From: Glandiceps talaboti
Lineage: Eukaryota; Hemichordata; Enteropneusta; Spengelidae
Direction: 5' to 3'
Length of the DNA stretch: 64,000 bases
Assembly: GCF_964340395.1 (NCBI RefSeq)
Contig: NC_135554.1
Coordinates: 10,599,475-10,663,474, forward strand
Made by a program: the position numbers and the translations under genes. This document shows positions 46,786 to 61,700 of the stretch, in pieces. Every line of letters begins with the position of its first letter. Positions within the stretch are counted from its first letter, which is position 1. The notes beneath the pieces are model-generated. The model did not search any database. It worked only from the letters and a program-made list of their open reading frames with translations, and was not told where the DNA came from.

Positions 46786-49700
46786 CAAGATATTGCTTAT
46801 AACCGATTGTCTACTCAAAACTATTTAAATGGTGAAAACATTTCTCAATTTTAATGAAATTTTATTGTGCATAAAGGAATGTATTACGATAGGTGTCAAA
46901 ATGCAAGTGAAAGTCAGCTTTGTTATAGTTTAGCACAGATGGTCTTTGCGAAGTCTTCCATTGATAAAACAAAGGCATCCTACAACAAAGAATGGTGGAA
47001 AGGTGTAATTGGAACCACAACATCAAATTTTAAACAAAAAAGGAAAAAAAAGTATTTATCAGCTGATTTATCAGCAACGCGTCGATCCTCTGGGGAATCC
47101 ATTTTTGCTATCTAGGCGAAGTAATTATGCATAGCCTCGGTTTACAAAACATACTCGTCCTTGCGGTACAGTAGTAGTGATTATGTTTCAGCGAGTGAAG
47201 TCAAAACACACGATTTGGAAGTTATCTTTTCGTGAACCACATGCAAAAATAACGCACCATTCGTATCTCTCCCGTTATCTAGTAGTCTGTCTGCTAGACC
47301 TCGGATGTTCTTCCGATACAATACGATACACGACCTAACATCGCTATCGAGGATGTTCGGGCAAGCCCTCACTGCGAATTTCGTTCGCTTATACGAAAGA
47401 AAGCCCGAACGTCTACTAGTCTAGCAGTACTAGTTATCTAGTACAGATCAACAGATCGTTTCCATGTAAACATATACCGTCTCGTGTTGTTCATCGACAC
47501 TACTTCACTTAGGTGACACTAAATAAAAAGTCACCGAAACGAACATCATTCCCAATTATTGAATTCTAATAAATAATCCGTTTTACGGGTACATGTCCTC
47601 AAAAATCTACGATTTTCAATGGCGCTATACAGATTTTCAGTATCGAACGCCAAGTCCCCCCCCCCCTTCCCTTCGTAGCACGCAGTACGTGTCATCACGC
47701 TACAGTCTTCGACATTCCAAATACGAAGTCGTCGTATACGCGTAGTAGAGCGAAGCTGTCGGAAAACTATCCCTCTTGAAAACTATGTACTCGCTTTATT
47801 TCATTTTCTTTTAATTGAGTTCATTACCAACCACAAATTGACATGAGGTGGTTTCGTCTTCTTTCTAAACACGGCCCGTGCTCACTGAAGCCCTCCCGTG
47901 GTGCCGTCTCGTCTCCGACTATTTTTGTTTTTGTCAAAAAAAATTAACATGCCGAAGAGCTAGAGACATGAGAGAGCTATATGGCTAGACATGTCTAACG
48001 TTTGCGTTTTGCATTGACGTGGAAGCGCGATGTGTTCAAATCATAGACCCTCCACCCATGGTTAAATGTACTGTGTATGCTGTGTCCAGATGAACCGGCG
48101 CAGTAATTTTCCTGGTAGACACAACAATGAAATTGCGACGATAGTGGTGCGTCTTTTGACGTTGATTTCGACACAGATACATGTTATGTATCAAAATAAA
48201 AACAATCGAATCTGAGTACGATGCTTCAAAGCAAAACATAGTACATGTACAATCGCGACCGGACTATGCATTGTTACTCCAAGAAAATACCATCATACTA
48301 AATATGTTTTATGAAGCTAACTAGCTTCTTTATTAGTTAAAATACCACTCTCAAAGCAATTGGTATATTTTCCGTCCTTTTAATGTTCACACAAGTGGGG
48401 AACTCCTCTAAATTGAACGAGAACCCAGGGAACATTTACCCTCTCACCGGAAACCACTACGTTTATTTTACATAAAACCTGAGACCGCTATATAACGTAG
48501 CTTGACACTCTGCTTTCCATAAAAGGAAGAAGGCTCCGCCCTCAATTCTTTCGCAAACATATGCAAATGAGGAAGTTAATTTTTAACCCCAATAGCCAAA
48601 ATCGCATGTCGAATAGTGGGCGTTGGCTACATTTGAACTGACAGATTTCATATTTTTTGGCCAATAGAATGGTCATAACATGGAAAAAACAAATTTTCGA
48701 AGGTGATAAAGGATGTGACACTTACAACTTTTCTGTAAGGAATGTGTTAAACGTTTTTTGTTTGTCTCAACTCACAACACATGTTTTTGTTACTTTCTCA
48801 AGTTTACATTTTGTAAAGAATTGCGTTACTTTGTGGAAATTAGCAACCTCAAAGAGTACCCGACAATAACAAACACAGTAGGATCTTATTCACCACGTCA
48901 GTGGCTCCAAAACCGTGTCTCAGATTTGTGATTGCTTCTTTTGTTCGAAAGTAAGACGGATTTAAATGAGACATATATGGTTTATTTGGACACTATTTAT
49001 TATTATTTATATATCTTCGTAACAAAAACAGACAGGACAAATCTGAGACACGGTTTTGTAGCCACTGACGTGGTGATAAACATTGTGCGTCGTTTTCTAT
49101 TGTTGGTCGAAATTTGAAGGAGCTAATTTTTGTTGAACGAAAAATGCAAATTATCACGTATGTAGAGGTCACGTGACCGGAAGTACATAAAACCAAATTT
49201 TATTAATTTCATTGTAAAGAGTGGATCAAGAGCTTTCAGAAAATGTATAGTTATGGATGTGTGTAATCATTACTTTCTTAACTGCAAACCAATATCAACA
49301 AGGGAAATTTTGTGTGGTCTAATACCTTAAGACAGTGTATGAAAATCTATTAAAATTTTACCAGGTGTTTTTAGCTTAAATATTACAAGTTCCCAAGCCT
49401 TCACAAGAACACTGCTCTAATTTAGTCACATACTGTGGAAGCTCAATGTTAGAATACATCGGAAGGACACTATATTAAGTTTAATGATTATACCACATAT
49501 GTGATGGGAATATAGCAGAGAGAAGAATGCTGTGGTAGTACAGCCAGTCTGAAAACTTCTTTTGGCATTTCCATGCATGAATGAGGAAATGACGGCGTGG
49601 GTGTACATCATAGATTAAGAAAATACAGAAGGAAGTCATAACAGTGAATCAACCTTTGGGGTTATAATTAGCATATTAACCATTTGAAGCCTATTTTTAT

Positions 49701-52700
49701 TTGGGAAGCTTATATGGAATATTACGCAGTAGTCATGCAGGTATTAATGAGAGGAAATACCAAAAATAGTAGCCTTTTAGAAACTCTACAGTACACCTAG
49801 ACACTGATTAAAGTGCAACAGAAAACTTTGTCATATCCTACACATTGGGATGATTACATGCATGTGTACACTATTCAATACACTGAGTCATGTAATCAAG
49901 CTACGACTTAATAGTTACATCCTGAAGCGGAGAAAAATGACAAAACGTCATCTAATAGTAAACACTTCTTAGAATTCTTACCTTGCCATTTTCAACTAAA
50001 TTTGTAGCCATCAGAATAGAAGTGATATTCTTTTGCCATATCATTCTCCATAAATCATCAACAGTCAGAGGATTTGGTCCTGGATAGAAAAAAATTTAGG
50101 TGACTGAGTAATAATTTTTAACAATTAGCTAACATAGATATAGAAAAAAATGGCCCCCAAGAAAACAATTATAATTGTATTTAATTTGTATGGTTCCACT
50201 GATAAGACAATGATAATGTATGGATACGGGATTGAAACCCTAGCCTTCACGTACAGATACTCTCACATAGTCATACAATATATATATCAAAAGTACTGTA
50301 TGAATGAAAACTTGCAATGTCATACATTTTGTATCAGGGGTCACATTAGACATTAAGCTGAAAGCTATTTCCGGACTTCCCATTTACCCTTCTCTTGTTA
50401 CCATTACTTTATTTTACCACTCTTTCCTGTATGTTTGGGTAAATAAACCACTGTTACAACAAGATATCATGATCATACAAACATGGATCTGAAGTTCTTT
50501 CATGTCACTTGCTGCATAACAAAGATATCACTATTTTATGTTAACTAATTTAATAGCAAGCTCAAGTTTTGAAATTGGTGGTTATGTGTGACAATTCGTC
50601 ACTGTATTTTCTGTCAGTTTACCATTGCTTGTTCCACATAATTCTCCTAGCCCTGATAACTATAGCTATATTTAAAGAGGGGTCTGTCTTTGAAATGTGT
50701 GTTTGTTTGTGTGTGTGAGGAGGGGGGGGGGGGGGGGGGTGTTTTAGGAACCTTTTCTACAGGGACAAGTTTAAAGTGGCCATATGGATGAGGATTGTGT
50801 ATTTATTTTGGATTTCTAATTTCTAATTCAATTTTATCATGGTGTCCTACTTGAAAAATCAACATATGCAGTGTCCCCCTTGTTTGTAACTCAATAAACT
50901 GCAAAAGCCTAACAAAAAAACTGTGTAAAATATTTGTTATTGTATGTACGTGTACAATGTACAATGACAAACTTTTAACACGTTTTTTAGCTTTTTGCAA
51001 TGTATTGAGTTACAAACACAGACTTAGTCAATGTTGTTTCACATTCCTTTTTCAAGTAGGAAGAGAAGTAGACTGTCGATAGTCGCTCGCACCATTTTTT
51101 CCTACGTTATCAGTATGCGATTATAGTAGTATTGTGTCGAATCGGAGCATGGCGACGACTTAAGTTAAGATAAAACATAGGAAAAAAAGGCGCGAGTGAC
51201 TGTCGACAGTCTAGGAGAGAAGATCAAATAGTTTTATAGAATAAAAATCCACTACATCTTCATCCATATGGCCATATTAACTTACATGTATGTTAAACCC
51301 AATATAGATAATGATATCAGAACATCAAAACCAGCTATTAGTATTAGGTTTAATGACAGCAAAATTCAATCAATTCTGACTTTTGTGAAAGATTGATTTA
51401 AAGTTAACCCTATAAAGGTTGACACCTTCTTTTTAGTGTGCAATTATATAAATTTATAAGGAACAAAGTCCTTGAAAGGTTAAAAGGAGTGTAATAATTA
51501 CCTTGAGTAGCGATGTAAGCCTTTTCTTTCTTGTAACCCTTGAGAAATGAAAGTGATAGAATTTGTGAGTAAAATGTTGTATAACATGTCCTTAAAAGTA
51601 CAGAATGAGTGTTTCACAGTAGTAATTACATAGAATAATCTCAAAATATAGGACTGAATTACTGTTGCAAACATTAGGACATCAAATCCAGGTTGGTTGT
51701 AAATGTGGATCAAGATTACTATTTCATATTTTAGTGCAGTCAAAATCAAATCAAATCAAATCAATTCAATTTAATTTAATATAATTTTTTATTTTATTTT
51801 ATTCAATTTAATTCAATTCAAATCAATTCAAATCAATTCAATAATTCAATTCAATTCAATTCAATTCAATTCAAATCAATTCAATTCAAAAACGTCCATT
51901 ACATGAAAAACAAATACCTATACATGAAAAGAATGCTATCCACAGACAACACATATCAAAACTGATACAGTAGGAGTAACTGATGACACAATGAAGTGAT
52001 AGTAGGGGAATTATCATAAAATCAAATCAAATATCTGAAACATATCTGAAATACTCATAACATGAATCTCTTTTATCTGATCTTGTGATTTTGTGTTCTT
52101 ATTTCCTGGTTGCATATGTGTATTTGTGTGACGAATAAAAAGACACAATATTAGCTGTAATCAAGTACAAAATACAGATTGAATCTTTGGCTAATTTTGC
52201 AACTGAGTGGTCTTTTTTAAGAAGTTTGAATTAAAATCAATGGCACTGTGAATATTCTAAAGAATATTTTAAGTACATCCACAAAGCAAGCACACATAAA
52301 TTTTTACAACTAGAAAATTGCAATATAAATAGCATTATACTATATCATACATTGAATTAAAAGATTCATTCTGCCTTCAACAGTTTCGAAAGCAGTTTGA
52401 AAACTTACCTTTTTATATTTCATATGTTTTACCTTATAAGTATTTTCCTAATATCGGGATATTTTTAAGTCTTTCAAATAGCGTATTTGTGTTGCTTTTA
52501 TGTATTTTTTTGGCATTTCCTGTCAATTGTACAGTGCATTGTGACTATTTTTTTTGGCATTTCCTGTCAATTGTACAGTGCATTGTGACTATTTTTCTAA
52601 TGTAATCCACTTTACGACTGTCAACATCAGACAAACAGCACCTGTTACAAAATAGGGAAGTAAACAACTGATAGACTTATATCACATCATCATTTGATAG

Positions 52701-55700
52701 GAACAGCTGTAAGGTCTCTTTACATAATACTTCACATTCAAAAAACAAATTAGAAGTTCCCAAGGCATTTCATGCACAGATAAAGAGGCCCTAAAACTGT
52801 TCCTATGAAACCATGAAATGGAATACTCCTGTTCCACTGCTGTGTCAAGTGTTATAAATTCAATATATTTGTTTACTTTCCTTGTTTCTGTTTGTCCAAA
52901 GTCTGGTGTCTGGCAGTAGTATAAGAAATAAAGATTACGATTAAGGTTAGGATTATTTTTTTTTTTAATTTGTTATTAGCCCCATAGATATTATTTTGTA
53001 AACTTTTAAACTTACATCAATGTAGCTGGCATTAATGTAGTCAGAATTTGGGTCACCTTCCTTTGGTTCCAACACTACTCTTGAATGGTCATCTGTACAA
53101 TGGTAAGCAAAACAGAAAAAGAAAAATTATTAGTTGTCAAAAGCCATGTTCAGGAAAGTTAATAATATCACTATAACACAAGCAAATATTATCATCAAGA
53201 TAAACTTTATAAATAATAAACAGTCTCCCATTTCTAGGTAAAAGGGGGTGTTAATCTAGCCCTCTGGTGATTTCAGAGAACTTTGAAGTGAACTCAATTA
53301 ATACTACATTTGTATGTATGTTATTTGTATGTATGTAAGTATGTATGTATGTATGTATGTATGTACATGTATGTATGTATGTATGTATGTATGTATGTAT
53401 GTATGTATGTATGTATGCACGCACGCACACACGTACGTATGTACGTACGTACGTATGTACGTACGTACGTATGTGATTCTAACTGGTGACAATATATTGT
53501 ATAGAATCCTAAACTCAAAACACAATGATTTCACATCTAGTTTCTACAAACAACAAAGTCCCATCATCATGAAGGAATTTCTCCTGGTTCCTGACATCAA
53601 AAATGGTATTTGGTCTCTGGACTGTCTTGTGAGCAAATTCTAGCAATAACACTGGCATTAATCATTAATTCAGCCATATATTAGGATAGTGTAGTGACCA
53701 TTGAGGAATGTGAGAATAAACAATAGATAACGATAATAATTAAATAAAATAAATGTAATATTCATCATTGTAAATCACAGCCTCTTTTACAACACAGTCC
53801 AAAATGCTCTGTCTTGACATTTCGTAGTGTCATGGAATATATACAATATCAGCTATTATATCAAGAATGTGTGATATCATATATTAATAATCATTCATTG
53901 ATAAATAGAAGTCTTAGTCTAATAGACATTTCATTTGAAAATTTACATTTATTGTCATATTATTAAATGTTATCCCTAACAGTTTTCTTTGTTCAGCCAA
54001 GGAAAAGACGATTTGACCTAATTGAAGATTAACGAGCAACTGTCGTAATGAAGTAACCAATTACAATTGCTTGTCAGTTTGTGATGGATTACTACTGACA
54101 TGGACTGTACAGCATTTCCAAAGCAGGAGGTTTAGCTAGATTTTCGGTAAAATTTGTCTGTTTGACTATACGTGCGAAGATAGTGATTGTAGAAAATGTC
54201 AACAGGCTTAGGACTAGACTACTTACATGCAAGAATGTTACGGAATCTGTTCTTCTTTACATTCTCTGGTATCTTGGCAGCATCAACTGATTTAATCTGG
54301 CCTTGTGGTAATGCCTGGAATAAACAAATTAAAAATTATTGGTTAAACTTTCTACAACATTGATCACAGAATTTCTAGGAATATCTGAAAAGAGAACTGA
54401 TGTACCAGAATCCTATGTGATTTGAGTGCAAGTATTGTGTACACTCATATATGGAGTTCTGTTATTTCCATATTTCATATTTACCTACAATAGTATATAT
54501 ATGAATAAAACAGTCACATCCACATGATTTCACGTACATGTATGCATTGATTGCACTCTCTCATTTGCATACAGATACAGGTAATCAATATTATTTATTG
54601 TATTGCTCTCCAGTATAAATACCTAGCGTATGAACATGTTACATAAGTCATAATCTAAAATAACCATTAAATTTTATAATATAAAATAGTTTTTTTTTAA
54701 TTCAAGTTATGGTGATTTTCACACTATTTTTTCTTTTACCTTGTATTCAGTCTTAAACTCATCAGCACCTCTCTTCTTCATGATATACTCAGACAGATCC
54801 TCTACCTTAATAACATGTTCAGTGTCTTGTATTCCAGTTGGTTTGGGGGCAGGTTCAGGTTTGGCAGACCTTCCTTGTTGAGAATCTTGCAGAGGTTTGA
54901 CAGTCAAAGTTGGCTTTCCTGACTGAGGTTTAGCAGCAACATTAGGTTTTCCAGTAACTGATTTTCTGAACTTTGGTGGCTTTTCTTGATCTGGTATTTC
55001 AACAACAATGTTTTCACTTGATGTTGGCTCCGGTTGAAGGTTGGTAGCTCCATTTGTTCTACTTTTCTTATCTGTCTTAAGTTCATTGACATTGGCATAG
55101 GGTTGTGCATCATCACTCTCATTCAGTTTGGAGTTCATATCTAAAGTAAACAAACAAAATACAGTGTACAAGGTATGTGGTAGAGTGAATGTATTTAGCA
55201 ATAAGAAATTTTACAATATTACTGTTTACACGAAAATTTCTATTGTTATCAAATGGACATGATCTGGATCTTGTACATAAACAGTTATGTACTTTTTGTT
55301 ATCTTATATTTCAGAACGAAAACTCCCTTACATGTAATGATGTGCACCTTAATGAAACATGTCGATTAAGCACCAGTAATCACTGGCAGAACTCATATGT
55401 TATAGGCTGGTATAACATCATATTAATATATGAAATCTTTTCACATTTTTCGCATGTCTTTCTATTCAAAGTGCTTGATGCTGATTCAAGTTAAAATAAG
55501 ACTAAGCAGGCATTATGCACTGAAAGGGCTGCAATGGGTGGTTATGCTCCCCGGGTAGTTGAGGAAGACTAAAGGGCCATTGTGTCATTCTGATCCAAGC
55601 CAGGGGTAATAATTGTAAAGCTTGGGAAAGCGCTATATAAGAACCCAACAACACTATTATTATTATTATTAACTTTAAATCATACATGTATTGTCATCTC

Positions 55701-58700
55701 AGCCAACAAAAGTTCCAAGTATTTCTTTGATAATTCCCTTCACTCAATTTTGTACACATTTATTTCAAACCCTACAGCAAAATTAACTTTTGAAATGCCG
55801 TTGCTTTAGATCATAGCTGGTCATTCGTTCTTCACCAATTACGGTCATACACCCAAACTTTGTACAATGCAGTTTGGAAATAACATGATGTGATGTATTT
55901 TAATGCAATTCAGGGCATGCATCCTCATTAAACCAATACTTGATTAAATGTATTGATTACAGAAGTATTTAATGTGCATTAAATTATGGAAAACATGTTC
56001 AGTTCGAGCACATGTAACTTTAAGCAAAATCAGCATGAGTACATATGATAAATGGTGGTATATAAAAATGAGAGACGGTGGTATTTCTTTCTTACCTTCC
56101 TGTGTATTGTAGTATACGTTCTGATATCCTGAGTCACCAGTAGTTTGTGGATAGCCAGAGTCACTTGTGTTTTGGTCATTGAACTCTTCCTGGTGAAGAT
56201 GACCATTACCCTTAGAGTCTTTTGTGTGTTGGAAGCCATTATATCTAAAATAGATGAAAAGCGAAACAAAGATTGTTATCTGGCTATTTTAACATTTGTT
56301 CACACTAGGACTACCATTCTGTGATATTCACACCAAGGTATAATTCACATACATGCAAATCATGAACAAACCAATGTGAGTAATGGAAACATAATATTCA
56401 CAGCAGGGCAATTTTTTTTCCATATCAGTCATCAATATCATGTTAAATCAATCAATCAATCAATCCAATTTATATAGTGCCAATCTCTACAGGAATGTCC
56501 TGTTCAGTAGAACTAAATGGTAGCACAACATACATGTAGGCGTTGGTAAACAAATAAGCTTTCACTTTTGTTTTGACATGTACAAATACATGCACCAAAC
56601 TTAAACCATTCAGTTCATGATTCAGTTGATATGCGAGTTAAAACCCACATGGCACATCAAAACATACAAATTACTAAATATGTTAAACAATTCTTTCCAA
56701 ATAATTCACTGTGTTAATGCCATTAGTTTCAGCATATGTATCTCTCTTTTTCTATAGTGTTTACTTATTAGAATAAGTTCATAGCTATTGGTGCTTCTGA
56801 TTACATTTGTATCCTATCTTACCTTCGGAGAAAGAAGATTGCTACGATAATGATAGCACAAAGTAGCAACGCCCCAATAACTCCTCCAACTATGGCTCCT
56901 GTTGATGAACCTGGTTGATCAGTAGATCTATCAGCTAAATGCACACACAAACAAAAATGTGAGATTAGATGGAACAATTACAAGTTTTCTCAAATTAACA
57001 GCTGAATATATTTCTGTATGTAGTAGCTTAAACTTTAACACAAGATAAATCCTAGACTAATTCTGACAGTAGATGTACATATTTTAACACTTACTTCGTT
57101 AAGTTTCAAGTCAAATGGTGAATATTTTTCTATGATACAGAAATCTCAGATGTATATGCTATGTTAGCAGGAGACAGGGAACAAATTATAATATCACACA
57201 TGTATGTATTGTAACTAGGTAAAGTGGAAGAAACTAAATTAAGCATTGTAACTCTACTTTTCAAATAAACTGCAGGAAGAAAATTGTTTTCAAAGTACAT
57301 GTAGTTGTTCATTCACCATATATAAAGTAATTGTACAGAAAAAATATTTATTTAGTAAATCACTATGAGATGAATAGTATTAAAGTGGCCATATGGATGA
57401 GGATTGGGTATTTATTTTGGATGTTTAAATTATAAACTTAAACAAATTTATCATGACTTCCTACTTGACAAGTCAATGTGAAACAACATGAAACAAGTAT
57501 GTGTAAAAAGTATATTGTACGGGGGGGGGGGGGGGGGGGGGGTATATGTACAATAACAAACATTTTACACATTTATTAATCTTTTGCAATTTATTGACTT
57601 ACAAACAAGGATTTTGTATATGTTGTCTCACAATGATTTTTCAAGTAGGAAGCCATTTCAAAATCATTTTATACATTAAAAATCCAAAATAAATACCCAA
57701 TCCTCGGCCATGGATGTATACATTCCCTTATGAAAATTAAATAATGCGGCACTGAGCACAGCATTTAACTAGTTCGCAAAATGAGCTAGGCCGTATCAAG
57801 CAGACAATTTCAGAAGTATGTATTTGTTATGTATATTATACAGCTGTATACATGATAAATTTCCTAAATTACGATGTAAAAGTCTTTCCATTATACCGAA
57901 CCATCCAAAATACCTTGTAAAAAATTTCAGAATTACATTGCATAAAACAAATTTCGACAAATGTATGTAGTGTAGAGTTTTACAACAAACATATTAAGCA
58001 TATTATTACCTGGAATTTGTGTGTTTGGTGTGCTATCTAACGAATACGAAGTTTCCTTGAAAGAAAGAAAACATCAAAATATTACATTATTAATAATATG
58101 ATAAAAGTGAGCATTGTCCAATATGTTCATCATAGATTTACAAGTATATGAGATTTGATCAAAGTCATATACATGTATATAATTATATATATTGAAATTC
58201 TGCAATTTTTTAAAATGTCACTGCTGCAACTAAATATGAAATATTGTGAGACAGATACGCTCAGGATTGTGACATCTGATGATTTAGTAAATATTTGTAT
58301 GTTACTCAACTGTTAACATAACACCCATGGTTCTGACGTAACATCACATGGTCCTAAGAATGTCAAGAGCGTTTAGATTGTCAAGATGCTAGATTCAAAT
58401 CCACATTGCTGTTTTGTGTCAGTTTCCTGTCCCTCTCTTCCGTGATGTTTACAATACTTATAGACACCATGCAATTTATTTTAAAGTTTCATCTCTTAAA
58501 TGACTGGTGAAATATGGAAAACATGGAATTATCAATTTACTCAAAGCTTCTTACCCCAGAAATATCACTTGCAAATCCATAATAAATATAATAGAGTCTT
58601 CCTGGTGTCAGTGGTGCATTGAGATAACCACCATACACACCACCATCTCCAATTATAAAAGTCAGTGGTAAGTCTTCCAGTGGAATAGATGCAGTGATGT

Positions 58701-61700
58701 AGTATGGCACATTACTATCATTATAACTGGATAGTTGGTCAGGATCTACTTCTCGTTTCCTTCTCCTTGCAGACGGCTCATCGTACTCGGCAACAATAAT
58801 GTAATCACTGAAAATGAATGTTTGTATTGCACAATTATTAACAATCCCGAACTTAAAACAATTCAATGTGATATTAATGTTTGTGGCCAGGGTATGGACA
58901 TTGCTATCACGGCTGTGCAGCAAAAGAGCCCAACTTTAGACAGGCCTGTAAGCCATACTATCAAGTTTCATTATTATCATATACTGAGGTTAAATCATGC
59001 AACACGTATGATTATCAAACACATAGATATATCATAAATGTAGATATATTTACAAAAGGATATGCACAGCTTAGTGCGACATTAAAAAGTTAGACAAGAT
59101 ACTTACAGAGGAGTAGAATCACTTGATAGAGAAGACTCTTCTGAAAGTTGTGGCAGCGTAACCGCAGCAGTTGTGTCAGTAAAAGAAGTTGGTTGATTGT
59201 GGTCTTCTGTGTAGGACAGTTCTTCTGACACATCAACTGCAATGTAAAGATTGCAATGTTCTTTCATATTTTGACTTACATGAACAGAAGCTCACACAGA
59301 AGTTATGTTTTTGACTATACCTAGGTAAATTTAAAGCCATGTGCATTTGTTTTTGTTTTTCATTCCTTCTGATATCTCAAGATTGAGAAGTGCTACATTC
59401 ATTTGGGTTTCATACAATGATAGCTCAGATGGTTGGAAGTCATTTCCCCCAAAAAAAATTAATTTTGTAATTTTTTCTAGTTTTTGCGTGGTCTCAAACC
59501 TTAATGGTGATTTTCCCAACTTGTAATTTTTTGTGTACAAGAAATACCCCTCTGGTAGAAAGAGGATTAATTAATGCACGCCTACAATGGCATTAACAAT
59601 TCTCTTCTGGAATGGAAAGGTTTAATATTAAGTAACTCATCAATGCATGTCATAAATGATAGTCTGGCAGTTCTTACATTTCACAGCAGTCCGGCTATAT
59701 GCATGAACATGTTAATTTTACCCTTTTCTCACTTTCCACCTCTTTGCACACATTTTGTGATGTAAGCTTTGACCCCATCATTCCAAACTTTTGATAACTG
59801 TTCCTGCTTTTACTACACATGCTCACCTGATGCTATAATTCATCACTTTGTCACAAATTTGAAACCTATTTTTATTTTCATATTTTTCATATCATTATAT
59901 TTTTTTGTTAATCAATCCACTTTCCTTTTTTGTAATAGTCATGATGTCCATCTAGTATGTCTAAAATGTTACTGCACGTACACAAGCAAAGTCTTTTTTA
60001 TCCATACCTGTAAAAGTTGTACCAGTAACTACTGTATTAGGTTCTCCAAATCCTTTGGAAGTACTTGCATTCACTTTTATCTCATATGTGGTTCCTGCAC
60101 TTAAGTCTGTGAGTGTGTAGGTAAATATGTCTCCATCAAAAAGAAAAGACTTAGAATCTGCCTTGGTATTTGTGAAGACAGAATCCCCAGATATATATTC
60201 CACCTGAAAGCAAAATGAGTCATGTCATTTCTGTAATTATAATTTTACAAATTAATCAATACATAATTATAACTAAGTACAAAAATGGCTGGAATTTCCA
60301 GACTACCGGTAGTTGTGCATCTGTTATATTCTTATTAGTATTGTCTAATTGTGTAAACCTTGTGATTCCTTTGACCTGACATGTGATCAATAATCTACAC
60401 AGGCGCCATATCAAATTTTGGCACCCAGGGTACAAGTGTTTCAGTGACCCCAACAACTGAATGAATTCTTTTGATACAAGAAACTTTTTCAGAAATTGTA
60501 AAATCTTTGATAATGCCTTAAACATTTGGACAGATGTATATATGACATCAGATTATGAAGCAGCTGACTGAAATCATTCCTATTCACTGATGAACAGCAA
60601 GTAGATAAGATTTTAAATCTCCATGGTTACTTCTAATTGTGGAGGATTATGAGAAATTTTGATGATTTGCTTGATGAATTTTCTTGACCCATTCATTAAA
60701 TTACCATTTGACAATAGTTGTAATTGCAATTATAAAGAAATGAATTGTGTGGTAAAAAATAGTACAAAGATCATATATCAAAAGGTATGAACCAACAAGT
60801 GTCACTATGGTATCACCTACCCCATAGTGTTTAATGTCACCACTAAATACTGCAGGTTCTGTCCATGACACTTCCATGCTATTTTCTGTAATCTTGCTGA
60901 CGATAACAGTTTCAGGCATACCAGGGACTAAATAAGAGAATAATATAAAGACAGAAACAACATTTGATCTTTGCATTAATGCGATGTCATACTTTGAACA
61001 ACCAAAATATTTATTACTAGTACAACTGCTGACATCAAAGCATTGACAAATGGAACCAGTTGCAAACAGGGAAAGTACACAAATGAATTGGATTATATAA
61101 CACTTGGAAGTTGGAACAGCATGTTGGAAGTATGGAGACATTTGTATAGCCTCTTCACGTGTACATATAATAGTTCACATACACAAACAAATTTGAGGTT
61201 ACCCTGCCTTTTCTTGTACACATAAAGAGGCCATAAAACTGTTTGTATCAATGCATGAAATGTAACCATACAAGTCTTTGTTGTTCCAACATGTTGTGCC
61301 AATTAGTGTTATTAATCCAATTCAGTTGTTTACTTTTCCTGTTTGTTACTGGTTCTGTTCATCAATGCTTCAATGTTGGCAGTTGTAGAGTAAACATAAA
61401 GAAGAAAGATATAACCAGTGTTTATTCAGGACACTGCCGGAGCAAACTCCTACAAATCAATGCTATCCACCACTGCCTTCAATGTCAGTCACTTTTGCTC
61501 TAGCGATCACAAAGTTTACATCATATTGTTCACTACCTTCTTTAACTGCACACAACATTCAGGGTGTCAATAATAATCAATTATTGAATAGAATATATTG
61601 AAATTCAGAAATATATTCCATTACATTGTGATTATATTCAATTACACCAAAATCACATACCGGTATACATGACTGTATACAAATCTAGTAGTTGTATGTG

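Larger units (their letters stand above)
40795..49981. other. Gene B large intron (between B14 and B15)
   Basis: This 9.2-kb intron lies within D1. It holds a G-rich tract (42113-42160), the 860-bp duplication, the palindrome, G-tract minisatellites, a long (CT)n tract, a CpG-rich stretch and two foldback elements. Stretches 40830-42100, 45610-46230 and 49130-49970 show no recognisable feature beyond fragments of repeat E. Confidence 0.75.

Noticed and set aside
46867-47115. 82-codon frame with basic C-terminal part
   Set aside because: No family recognised, bounded by repeats, and no splice partners in the gene B frame.
55500-55675. tRNA gene or tRNA-derived SINE head
   Set aside because: Looked for A and B box motifs upstream of the GCGCTATATAAG tail and could not place a convincing pair or a cloverleaf.
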